A stretch of DNA of 12,062 bases, taken from positions 1-12,062 of the forward strand of contig JANQPW010000544.1 in assembly GCA_028285285.1 (NCBI GenBank), read 5' to 3'. The notes below the pieces were generated by a model. That model made no database searches. It was not told the origin of the DNA and worked only from the letters and a program-made list of their open reading frames with translations. The stretch is from Silvanigrellales bacterium. Lineage in GTDB: Bacteria; Bdellovibrionota_B; Oligoflexia; Silvanigrellales; Silvanigrellaceae. Of this stretch, positions 1 to 6,654 are shown piece after piece (position 1 is the stretch's first letter; each line of letters starts with the position of its first letter). A program made the translations under genes and the position numbers.

Positions 1-385
1 GCTTTTCCGCGGTTTCGCTCAGGAGAAAGCCATCGGCAAAAATACAGCCCAAGTAGCGACCATCGGCCCGAAGCGGGACAGAAACCGCACTGAAACCTGA
101 GTCGGCCGTGCTGTACTTGGGAGACCGTGCTGTGAGGTTCGCCTGAGTGGTTTCTCGGGCAAAACTGAGGCTCTCTTGAAAGGTGGTGTCATCTTCAACC
201 AATGCAGCCGAGACGGGGTTTTGAGGGTTGAAAAATTTTCCCGCTGGAACTCCTCGGAGATAGCCTCTCTCGTCTGTGAAATTGATTTGGATTTTCCACC
301 AGCTGCCGATAATTTGCTTGAGGCGCCGCACCACGTGAAGTTGCTCAAACTCTTCGTAGTCAACGGGCTCTACGAGACTCGACAT
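1..385 (-). CDS. PocR-type sensory domain regulator, N-terminal fragment (probable sigma-54-dependent activator)
   Basis: An open frame runs from ATG at 385 to the left edge with no stop, giving 128 complete codons (2-385). A strong ribosome site, GGAGGA, lies just before the start. The protein begins MSSLVEPVDYEEFEQLHVV and contains the stretches IIGSWWKIQINFTDERG (residues 25-41), RGVPAGKFFNP and FSAVSVPLRADGRYLGCIFADG (about 97-118, shown here as key words only). From memory these resemble the PocR ligand-sensing domain found at the N-terminus of some sigma-54-dependent activators and histidine kinases. The AAA+ and DNA-binding parts, if present, would be beyond the window, so the effector type is inference. 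It is divergent from the 6S RNA gene. The sigma-54 promoter at 8270 is a speculative target. Domain family moderately sure; full architecture unknown. Confidence 0.6.
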   Translation of the reverse strand, partial: MSSLVEPVDYEEFEQLHVVRRLKQIIGSWWKIQINFTDERGYLRGVPAGKFFNPQNPVSAALVEDDTTFQESLSFARETTQANLTARSPKYSTADSGFSAVSVPLRADGRYLGCIFADGFLLSETAEK

Positions 386-441
386 AATTCCTCCGAAAGA
401 CTCGCACTGATTTTTCACTGTTGATCTTCTATCGGCGACCT

Positions 442-460
442 GTGTCTGAAAGTTAGACAC
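442..460. promoter_or_regulatory. Inverted repeat, possible operator upstream of the PocR-type regulator
   Basis: GTGTCT (442-447) and AGACAC (455-460) form a six-base dyad with a seven-base centre. It lies about 60-75 bases upstream of the regulator start codon. A further GACAC lies at 474-478. The rest of 386-546 is AT-rich, with an A-run at 484-492 and a palindrome, AATTTATAAATT, near 518-529. I see no open frame there and no clear sigma-70 promoter for the regulator. The dyad could be an autoregulatory site or a chance repeat. Confidence 0.3.
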
Positions 461-546
461 GCCAAATTTATTTGACACCTGCAGAAAAAAAACCTTTCAC
501 GTTCTCGCAGCTTTACCAATTTATAAATTTTTAGGTTGTGATTTCC

Positions 547-575
547 TTGACGTCGCAAAGAATTGGTTCGATACT
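547..575 (+). promoter_or_regulatory. Sigma-70-type promoter of the 6S RNA gene
   Basis: TTGACG (547-552, five of six matches to the -35 consensus), a 17-base spacer and GATACT (570-575, four of six matches to the -10 consensus). The AT-rich stretch 518-535 sits where an UP element would be. The predicted start of transcription is about 582. That is the first base of the segment that pairs perfectly with the 3' end of the RNA, which independently supports the placement. Confidence 0.7.
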
Positions 576-581
576 CGGGGT

Positions 582-768
582 GCTTCAAGGGTTTTACTCA
601 ATGCGCGGTAGAACCTACAAGAGTCGTTAAAGGGAGCCAAGCCCCTTTTGGTGAGCAAGCCCGCCGGCAGAGCACGATAGCGGGAAGCCTGAAGAAAGAG
701 GATAGAGGCACCCACTTGGTAGCAAGTGGGTTTCTCTGCACATAGTGGCCCTTGAAGCCTTCTTTTTT
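582..768 (+). ncRNA. ssrS: 6S RNA
   Basis: 6S RNA binds the housekeeping RNA polymerase holoenzyme by imitating an open promoter and tunes transcription in stationary phase. The 187-base length fits the family. GCTTCAAGGG (582-591) pairs perfectly with CCCTTGAAGC (749-758), and a weaker inner helix continues it (595-605 with 738-746). The apical part has the family layout: GGTGAGCAAG (650-659), stem CCCGC (660-664) with GCGGG (680-684), then AAGCCT (685-690). This parallels GGUGAGCAUG, CUCGG/CCGAG and AAGCCU of the E. coli RNA as I recall it. A hairpin, ACCCACTT (710-717) with AAGTGGGT (724-731), matches the hairpin on the 3' side of the central bubble. The closing helix runs into a T-tract (763-768), which makes an intrinsic terminator. 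It ends eight bases before the bioDA stop codon, in convergent orientation. Short open frames across it look spurious. Confidence 0.85.
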
Positions 769-775
769 CCTTCTC

Positions 776-3004
776 TCAAGAACACAATTTTTCCTTCAAC
801 ACTTTGTGGAAAACACTCATCCAGTGAGCACAGCGCTCAGGTGTCATCACTGGTTGCGCTGCCAAATAAACAACGTTACCTAAAGGCCGCACTTCCAAAC
901 CTTCTTTTGCAAGCTCCCCACAGAGGTGCTGTGCTGCTCCCGAGCCATATCCTGTTTCGGAACTCACGAGCGAAACAGCGACGACTGTTCCCAGGCAAAC
1001 CACATGTTCAACCCCGGGAAGTTGAGAAAGACTTTGAACGCTCTGTGAGTCCCAGGAACACCGCGGCTCTCCTTTGAGACGATCATCAAGAAACTGGTGG
1101 CCTTCCTGTAGAGTGTGAAGGCTCGCCAATGCCGCCGCACACCCGGCGGGGTGTGCCGTGAACGAATGGCCATGAAGCAAACAAGACTCCTTCCCACTCC
1201 CCAGGAACCCTTTGAACACTTCTTCTGTTGCCAGAGTTGTGGCCAGAGGCAGCGAGCCTCCTGTCATGATCTTTGAAAAGCAAGAAACATCTGGATCCAC
1301 TCCCAAGATTTCGCGCGCTGAAAGAACTCCCAGGCGGAAAAACCCCGAGAAGACCTCGTCGTAGACAACCGGAATTCCCAGCTCCTTACACTTCTTCGCC
1401 AAACAGTGTTGAAACAGAGGATCAACAAGCAGCATTCCCGACGCACCATGCATGACGGGTTCCAACAGAAGAGTTCCAAAACACCCACGGAATGACTGGA
1501 TAGATTGATCAATATAATTTTCGTAACAACTGACCGTTTCTTTGTCATGTTCCCAACGAAAATTCACATCAAGTGCTTCCTGCAAGGAAGAAAACTCGAG
1601 TTCCGACCATCCCTGGTCAACCGAAAGCTCCTGACTGCCAGCAAGCCCCACCGGATTCTTTTGCGATTGCCGTTGCCAGCGACCTTGCTTCAGCACAATT
1701 CTCGGAAAATCGAGCCAAACCCCTTGAGGACGGTACCACCTGTCACCGTTTGTGAAGATATTAGGGCTCGTCGCGCTCATGGCACCGATGGTGTCTCCAT
1801 GATAGGAATCACGCAAACCCAAAACCAAGGGTTCCACAGCACTCTCAAGAACCTCACGACGCTGTGCAAGGCGAAAGGCCATCTTGAGGGCCACTTCAAC
1901 TGCAGTGGAGCCGTTATCGGAGAAAAAGACCCTCTTTGCCCACTTTGCCCCCACAGTTCGCAGGAGTTCTTCGGCAAGCCGAACAGCAGGCTCGTGCGCC
2001 TGCCCGGGAAACAGCACATGGCCATATCTTCCCAAAGCTTGTGAAATAGCGAGAGTACTGTGTGTGTGTCCATGTCCAACCCCCTGAGTCCACCAACTCG
2101 CTGAGGCATCAAACCGAGAGCGCAGCCCCCTTTCGGTGGAGACTGCGACAGTGTCGGCCAAGGCGGAGTCAATCACCTTTGCCTCGGTGAGATTGGCATG
2201 CTGAGTGAAGGGCCACCAAAGAACTTCACAAGCACGCCCCGAGAGCGTTTGCAGCGAAGATTCTCGACGATGAATCCACACAGAAAGATCATCCAAACAT
2301 TTGTCGAGCGACTGCCTGAGCAGCTCTCCGAGGGGAGCTCCAGGTTCAAGCCGCTGATCGTTGCCTGGTGAAAAGCTCAGCTCACAAACGTGTGTGCTTG
2401 ATCCTGCTTGCTCGAGCTTCTCTTGCAAATAGGCAGCGTTTTCGTGTTCACCCCGGAAAAAGACAACGGCAGCCACGTCAAAGCCCCTCACATGAAGGCT
2501 CTCCATTGCAGACAAGGTTTGAGAAATTCCTCCCAATTTGTAGTCACCCACAAGAACAACGGGCATGCGAAAGACACGCAACACATCGGCAAAGGAACTC
2601 CCCGAGGGCAGGGGGCTCAGAACGCCACCTGCTCCCTCCACAAACCTCCAGTGGTGAGGAGGGTCTTGACGTGGCAACTGCTGCGGTTCGCGGTCTCCCG
2701 TGCGTTCTAGCCATTCGCGAACGAGCGTTTGAAGCGAGAAATCTGAGGCCTGCTCAACCAACGCACCTTCGCATCGGTGAGGAGACAAAGGCTCCGAAAA
2801 GGCAACACCTCTCGACACCCTTGCGGCCGGGGCAAAAGCCTGCACAGTCGCAGCATCGTCGTCACGAGGCGCCCCTGTTTGAACAACTTTCAGATACTCA
2901 ACCTGTCCAGACCTCTCACAGATTCTGCGAGAAAGAAGCCCACAAAAAAGAGTTTTTCCCACGTCGGTGTTTGAACCCACGATCAAAAAAGGCTCTGACA
3001 TCAT
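776..3004 (-). CDS. bioDA: Bifunctional dethiobiotin synthetase / 7,8-diaminopelargonate aminotransferase (BioD-BioA fusion)
   Basis: One 742-residue chain carries two consecutive biotin steps: KAPA to DAPA (BioA half) and DAPA to dethiobiotin (BioD half). The BioD part is roughly residues 1-245, with the P-loop GSNTDVGKT (10-18), YLKVVQTG (37-44), VEGAGGVLSP and VGDYKLGGIS. The BioA part is about 260-742, with WWPFTQH, SASWWTQG, FFSDNGSTAVEVALKMA, SYHGDTIGAM, YDEVFSGF (Asp549 for the PLP ring nitrogen), FSKIMTGG (Lys578, the Schiff-base lysine), HGHSFTAHPAGC and VRPLGNVVYL. The order BioD then BioA and several signature phrases match the plant/fungal BIO3-BIO1 enzyme as I remember it. ATG at 3004 overlaps the bioF stop (TGATG), with AGGAG just upstream. 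GTG 3007 and ATG 3001 are in-frame alternatives. Both active sites look intact. Confidence 0.95.
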   Translation of the reverse strand: MMSEPFLIVGSNTDVGKTLFCGLLSRRICERSGQVEYLKVVQTGAPRDDDAATVQAFAPAARVSRGVAFSEPLSPHRCEGALVEQASDFSLQTLVREWLERTGDREPQQLPRQDPPHHWRFVEGAGGVLSPLPSGSSFADVLRVFRMPVVLVGDYKLGGISQTLSAMESLHVRGFDVAAVVFFRGEHENAAYLQEKLEQAGSSTHVCELSFSPGNDQRLEPGAPLGELLRQSLDKCLDDLSVWIHRRESSLQTLSGRACEVLWWPFTQHANLTEAKVIDSALADTVAVSTERGLRSRFDASASWWTQGVGHGHTHSTLAISQALGRYGHVLFPGQAHEPAVRLAEELLRTVGAKWAKRVFFSDNGSTAVEVALKMAFRLAQRREVLESAVEPLVLGLRDSYHGDTIGAMSATSPNIFTNGDRWYRPQGVWLDFPRIVLKQGRWQRQSQKNPVGLAGSQELSVDQGWSELEFSSLQEALDVNFRWEHDKETVSCYENYIDQSIQSFRGCFGTLLLEPVMHGASGMLLVDPLFQHCLAKKCKELGIPVVYDEVFSGFFRLGVLSAREILGVDPDVSCFSKIMTGGSLPLATTLATEEVFKGFLGSGKESCLLHGHSFTAHPAGCAAALASLHTLQEGHQFLDDRLKGEPRCSWDSQSVQSLSQLPGVEHVVCLGTVVAVSLVSSETGYGSGAAQHLCGELAKEGLEVRPLGNVVYLAAQPVMTPERCAHWMSVFHKVLKEKLCS

Positions 3005-4236
3005 CACTTCTCCTGTTTCTCACTGGAAAGACTTTGGTCCACAGCAGCCAGAGCCGAACGAAAACTCTGCAAAACTGTTGAAACATCGAGATGGAGCGAA
3101 ACAGACAGCCTCAGTCGCTCCGTGCCTCGAGGAACGGTTGGAGCACGAATGAAGGGGGCGTTCACCCCAAGCCGACCGAGTTCCTCAGCCAGCTGCCGTG
3201 TGCGGCGCACGCCCGACCGGGAACGCAACCACATCACGGGCGATTTGGCTTGAAACGAAAAGGTCCACTCTGAGGTCGCGGCTGCGAGCAAATTTCGCAA
3301 ACCCATCTGGAAGGCTTCAGTCATTTTCTCGAGTTCAGCTCTCCTTTTCTTCCCCTCCGCTCCCACTAAAAGCTCGCATGACTTTGCGACCGCAGCCACC
3401 ACAAAAGGTGAGGGGGCAGTTGTGTAAATCAAGCCACGTGCCACTTGAAAGCAGGCTTTCTTCAACTCGGCCGGAACAACAAGCAGCCCGCCGGAAACTC
3501 CCACCGCCTTTCCGCAACCCGCCATAACCCCCACAATGTGAGGAAACAACAGAGACCGGTTTTCTTCTGAAAGGCACCAAAGAAAGGAGTCATAGTTTCC
3601 CGCAGTGTGGGCCTCGTCTACAAAAATCATACAACCCGGCACTTCTCTGCAGCAGGCAGCAAGTGTCTCGGCACACTCAAAGTCACCATCCATAGAATGG
3701 AGAGACTCCACCACAATGAGCTTCACCTCAGCGGTTGAGTGCCTCAGTTTCTCGAGGAGGTGGTGACAACTGCGATGCCGAAACAACAGCACAGACGAGG
3801 CCTTTCTTTGGCCCCTCCACGCTTCGTGCAAACTGGCATGACATCTGTGGTCAAGAAACACTTCAGCGTTGGGAAAGAGCAGAGCAAAAGCCTCTGCAAA
3901 AGCCTGGTTGGCAGAAGATCCTGAACCTAAGAGAAGACTGCTCCAACCGTCTGGGAGAAAAGGGCTGGTTGCCGAACTCAGACGATCGTGAAGAGCATGG
4001 CTCGAACCCAGAAGTCGTGAAGATCGACTTCCGGCACCCCAAGCTCGCGCCGCATCAACACCGCAAGAAATCACCGCCCCGCACTGGCTCATGGCCAAAG
4101 CATCATTGTTCCCCAAATCATAAGAAAGAGGAACTCCCGTTGGCCCATCACAGCGCAGCAGTCCTGCTGCTTTCAGACGATCAAACACCTCGGTGGACTG
4201 ACGCTGAACAAATTCAGTTGGGCTCGGCGCCACCAT
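3004..4236 (-). CDS. bioF: 8-amino-7-oxononanoate synthase
   Basis: A 410-residue PLP enzyme of the alpha-oxoamine synthase family, which condenses L-alanine with pimeloyl-ACP or pimeloyl-CoA to KAPA, the substrate of BioA. Visible motifs are GAGSRSSRLLGSSHALH (67-83), HASL (His133, stacking on PLP), ESLHSMDGD (177-185), VDEAHTAG (Asp207, His210), CGKAVGVSGG with the PLP lysine at 243, LIYTTAPSP and PTVPRGTERLRLSVSLH near the C-terminus. The sequence is somewhat divergent from E. coli BioF but keeps every catalytic position I can place. The start ATG at 4236 lies 23 bases inside the end of bioB, with AGGTAAGAG upstream as ribosome site. A following GTG (4233) is a less likely start. The stop overlaps the bioDA start, so the two are probably translationally coupled. 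Confidence 0.95.
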   Translation of the reverse strand: MVAPSPTEFVQRQSTEVFDRLKAAGLLRCDGPTGVPLSYDLGNNDALAMSQCGAVISCGVDAARAWGAGSRSSRLLGSSHALHDRLSSATSPFLPDGWSSLLLGSGSSANQAFAEAFALLFPNAEVFLDHRCHASLHEAWRGQRKASSVLLFRHRSCHHLLEKLRHSTAEVKLIVVESLHSMDGDFECAETLAACCREVPGCMIFVDEAHTAGNYDSFLWCLSEENRSLLFPHIVGVMAGCGKAVGVSGGLLVVPAELKKACFQVARGLIYTTAPSPFVVAAVAKSCELLVGAEGKKRRAELEKMTEAFQMGLRNLLAAATSEWTFSFQAKSPVMWLRSRSGVRRTRQLAEELGRLGVNAPFIRAPTVPRGTERLRLSVSLHLDVSTVLQSFRSALAAVDQSLSSEKQEK

Positions 4237-5233
4237 GACTCTTACCTGTTTTCCCTGTCATCTCGGCAATGAGCCGATCGTCAAAAGAGTCTCCGGGCAA
4301 GGGCGTCGTCAAGAGCTTCTCACCACTAAATATCGAGTTGGCCCCCGCCACAAAACACAGAGCCTGGGCCTCTCGGCTCAGATTCATGCGACCCGCCGAG
4401 AGGCGAATTCGGGTTTGGGGAATCATGAGGCGAGTCACTGCCACAGCCCGCACGAGTTCAAAAGGGTCCAGATCTTCCTTTTCCGCAAGAGGAGTGCCAT
4501 CGACCTTAACAAGGAGGTTGAGAGGCACACTCTCCGGATGAGGATTCATAGACGCGAGGAAGGCAATGAGACTCTCGCGATCTTCCACCTCTTCACCCAT
4601 TCCCAAAATTCCACCACAACACACCTCAAGACCAGCTGCGCGAACATTTTCCAAAGTCGCAACCCTATCTTCAAACTTCCGAGTGGTGATCACCTTGGAA
4701 TAAAACTCCGGAGAAGAATCGACATTGTGGTTGTAAACATCCAAGCCAGCGGCTTTGAGCGACCGAGCTTGCTCAGCATTGAGCAAACCGAGTGTTGCAC
4801 AGCATTCGAGCCCCTGAGCCTTCACACGCCTCACCGCCTCTAAAACATCGTCAAACTGCTTCCCTCGGGGAGGCTTACGCCACGCAGCGCCCATACAAAA
4901 GCGCGATGAGCCCTCAGCTTTCGCCATTTTCGCGCGACGTTCGATTTCGTCCACATCAAGAAGCGGATGATTCTCAATTTCTGTGGCATAGCGAGCACTT
5001 TGGGGGCAATAGGAGCAATCTTCAGGGCAATTCCCTGTTTTGATAGACAGCAAGCTGCAACGCTGAACATCGGCCTCGGGCCAGTGCTCTTGGTGAACGG
5101 CCGCAGCCTGCTGCACGAGGGAAAGGAGCGGCATTTCAAAAAGCTCTTTTGCTTTTCTCTTGAGAGACTCTGAACCGGAAAAGGGCACAGCCCTCTCGCT
5201 CGCAGCAGACTTGGTGATGGTTGAAGTTTCCAT
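4214..5233 (-). CDS. bioB: Biotin synthase (radical SAM)
   Basis: A 339-residue radical-SAM enzyme that inserts sulfur into dethiobiotin, the last biotin step. The SAM [4Fe-4S] motif is NCPEDCSYCPQSA, with Cys69, Cys73 and Cys76. The auxiliary [2Fe-2S] ligands fit Cys113 (FCMGAAWR), Cys145 (CCATLG), Cys205 (VCCGGILGMGE) and Arg277 (IRLSAGR). YNHNVDSSPEFY and LLVKVDGTPLA are further BioB signatures. The N-terminus carries about 30 extra residues before the conserved LFEMPLLSLV. ATG at 5233 has a GGGAGAGAGG ribosome site. It is the first of the three bio genes. I find no BirA-type (TTGTAAACC...GGTTTACAA) or BioR-type (TTATMTATAA) operator in the 55 bases upstream, and no clear promoter there, so transcription may come from the gene before it. 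Confidence 0.97.
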   Translation of the reverse strand: METSTITKSAASERAVPFSGSESLKRKAKELFEMPLLSLVQQAAAVHQEHWPEADVQRCSLLSIKTGNCPEDCSYCPQSARYATEIENHPLLDVDEIERRAKMAKAEGSSRFCMGAAWRKPPRGKQFDDVLEAVRRVKAQGLECCATLGLLNAEQARSLKAAGLDVYNHNVDSSPEFYSKVITTRKFEDRVATLENVRAAGLEVCCGGILGMGEEVEDRESLIAFLASMNPHPESVPLNLLVKVDGTPLAEKEDLDPFELVRAVAVTRLMIPQTRIRLSAGRMNLSREAQALCFVAGANSIFSGEKLLTTPLPGDSFDDRLIAEMTGKTGKSHGGAEPN

Positions 5234-5288
5234 GCCTCTCTCCCATGCTAAAACACGGCGGAAGCCTAATCACCTTGGGAGACAATGT

Positions 5289-6500
5289 CTAGAGAGAAGC
5301 CGTGAGAGCCAACTCCAACTTTTCGGTGCTTTCCTCGAAGCTCAGGTTCACCTTGAGACCAGGTACCGCACGCTGCAGCCCATACTTCGGGAATTCTCCA
5401 CTATTGAAGTGCTGCACCCGCAGTGAATAAGCGTGGTAAGGAAGAACAAACCCGTAGGTCAGCGTTTTGTCGGGATCCTCTGCGAGTGGTCGCGCTTCGG
5501 CAAACAAGAGAGAAGCCGAGCCCTCGGCAAGCCCAAACACAACTCCCTCGGGCCTCTCCGCATCATTGCGATTGAGGGTCGTGACCAGGCTGCTAAAAAT
5601 GGGCTCAGACAGACCCAGCTGAAGAGAAGCCCTTTCTCGCCAGCCCAGGGGCTGGAGGGGTTGAGCACTTTGGACAGCACTCTCAGCGACACCGACGCCT
5701 GCTCCTCCTACCGTACCGGTCTGAGCGTGTGCTCCCCCTTGAGCCGGAACCTCGATCAAACGGCGCCGGACCGTGTGGGGGAAGAGTGGTGGTGAGTGAC
5801 GAACCTCAAATGTCTCTGCCATGGTGGGCTGCTCGCGTGGCACCACAAAGGCATCGTCTACGGAAGCCACCAGGTTCTGCATGTCTACATTTGGACTGAC
5901 CTTTTCATAGGCCACGACATAACGAGGTCGAATCGGGTTTTGGCGCGAGGTCGAGCTCGACCGAGATGCACCGCCCAAAGGAATGGAGTGTGAAATTTTT
6001 CCAGCAATAAGCGAAGCCAGAAAACTCGATTGGCTCCCGATGATCTGCTGGGTTGCATCAAGAAAGACTCTCTCTGGAAGCCCTTCTACGAGATGATGGG
6101 GCTCTGCACCCGCGCTTGGGTGAACACTCACTCCGTAGACTTCATCTTGGGCGAGAGAGTGCTCAAAGGAGTTGTTTCTGTATTCATCTTCAACCCTTCT
6201 GAGGCAGTATCTTCCAGAGTCTTCCCATGACTCTGATTGGCCCACCACGGCAAAAGCGCTTGGTTCACAGCCTTCAAAACCATTGTTTCGATAGATCTCC
6301 TGCAGTTTCGCTCCCGGAAAAAGCAGGTTCATGGTCCCATTTGCACTGGGAGTTCGCACTTCGGGGTGAGAACTCTTTGGTTGTTTTTCTGCAAGAGAGG
6401 CCGTTATGTCGACTGGTTCAGCTTGGGCCATGCGCTCCCAGCCGCTCATCAAAATGAGCAAAACCACAAGCAACACAGTTTTGATTTTTAGGCTTAACAA
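5289..6500 (-). CDS. Exported protein of unknown function
   Basis: A 403-residue protein I do not recognise. It starts at TTG (6500). AGAGGA seven bases upstream supports this start, and it is the only start that includes the whole signal peptide: MLSLKIK, a hydrophobic core VLLVVLLILMSG, then a likely signal-peptidase site AQA-EP at about residue 27. The mature part has only two cysteines (Cys78 and Cys99), which could form a disulfide in the periplasm. It has an imperfect repeat YRNNGFE / YRNNSFE (70-76 and 107-113), a Ser/Thr/Arg-rich stretch at 180-187, and a Gly/Ala-rich low-complexity linker (about 252-280). The C-terminal part ends in alternating hydrophobic residues (GLKVNLSF...LELALTASL), suggesting beta structure. 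It lies 55 bases upstream of bioB on the same strand and could share its transcript. A link to biotin is only positional. Confidence 0.8.
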   Translation of the reverse strand: MLSLKIKTVLLVVLLILMSGWERMAQAEPVDITASLAEKQPKSSHPEVRTPSANGTMNLLFPGAKLQEIYRNNGFEGCEPSAFAVVGQSESWEDSGRYCLRRVEDEYRNNSFEHSLAQDEVYGVSVHPSAGAEPHHLVEGLPERVFLDATQQIIGSQSSFLASLIAGKISHSIPLGGASRSSSTSRQNPIRPRYVVAYEKVSPNVDMQNLVASVDDAFVVPREQPTMAETFEVRHSPPLFPHTVRRRLIEVPAQGGAHAQTGTVGGAGVGVAESAVQSAQPLQPLGWRERASLQLGLSEPIFSSLVTTLNRNDAERPEGVVFGLAEGSASLLFAEARPLAEDPDKTLTYGFVLPYHAYSLRVQHFNSGEFPKYGLQRAVPGLKVNLSFEESTEKLELALTASL

Positions 6501-6547
6501 ACTTTAATTCCTCTAAAAAACAGTTTGTTTTTCTACTTCCTAAATTG

Positions 6548-6576
6548 AGTATAACTAAACAAAGTAACAACGGCAA
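6548..6576 (-). promoter_or_regulatory. Candidate sigma-70 promoter of the exported-protein gene (and possibly the bio operon)
   Basis: On the minus strand, TTGCCG (6571-6576) is followed after 17 bases by TATACT (6548-6553), giving a predicted start near 6541, about 40 bases before the TTG codon at 6500. The -10 box is good and the -35 box only half conserved. The same AT-rich 100 bases must also drive cobT on the other strand. For that direction I see only a poor candidate (TTGTTT at 6525, TATAAC at 6550, 19-base spacing). No cobalamin-riboswitch signature is visible. Confidence 0.45.
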
Positions 6577-6654
6577 GAATTATTTCTTTCCCTCCTCTCT
6601 TCATTGGATTACAAGAACCGTGCCATTCTCGTTCATTCAGGTTTCGGAGCACTT

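Noticed and set aside
19..363. 114-codon minus-strand frame at the left edge
   Set aside because: It is a different frame of the PocR-type gene, whose true frame has a strong ribosome site and recognisable domain sequence.
745..1077. Plus-strand frame starting at the end of the 6S RNA
   Set aside because: It starts inside the closing helix of the RNA, crosses its terminator and lies antisense to bioDA.
1505..2044. 179-codon plus-strand frame opposite the BioA half
   Set aside because: No family resemblance and no ribosome site of note; the opposite strand holds clear BioA motifs throughout.
2368..3081. 237-codon plus-strand open frame opposite bioDA
   Set aside because: It is antisense to a strongly conserved gene, rich in Arg/His/Pro/Ser from reverse reading, with no recognisable motif. 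It is treated as a shadow frame.
4485..4499. Perfect sigma-54-like sequence TGGCACTCCTCTTGC on the minus strand inside bioB
   Set aside because: It encodes the conserved BioB phrase GTPLA, so protein constraint explains it, and it is about 250 bases from the next start codon inside a coupled operon.
6501..6654. Possible cobalamin riboswitch before cobT
   Set aside because: The region is short and AT-rich, and I find no B12-box-like conserved segment.
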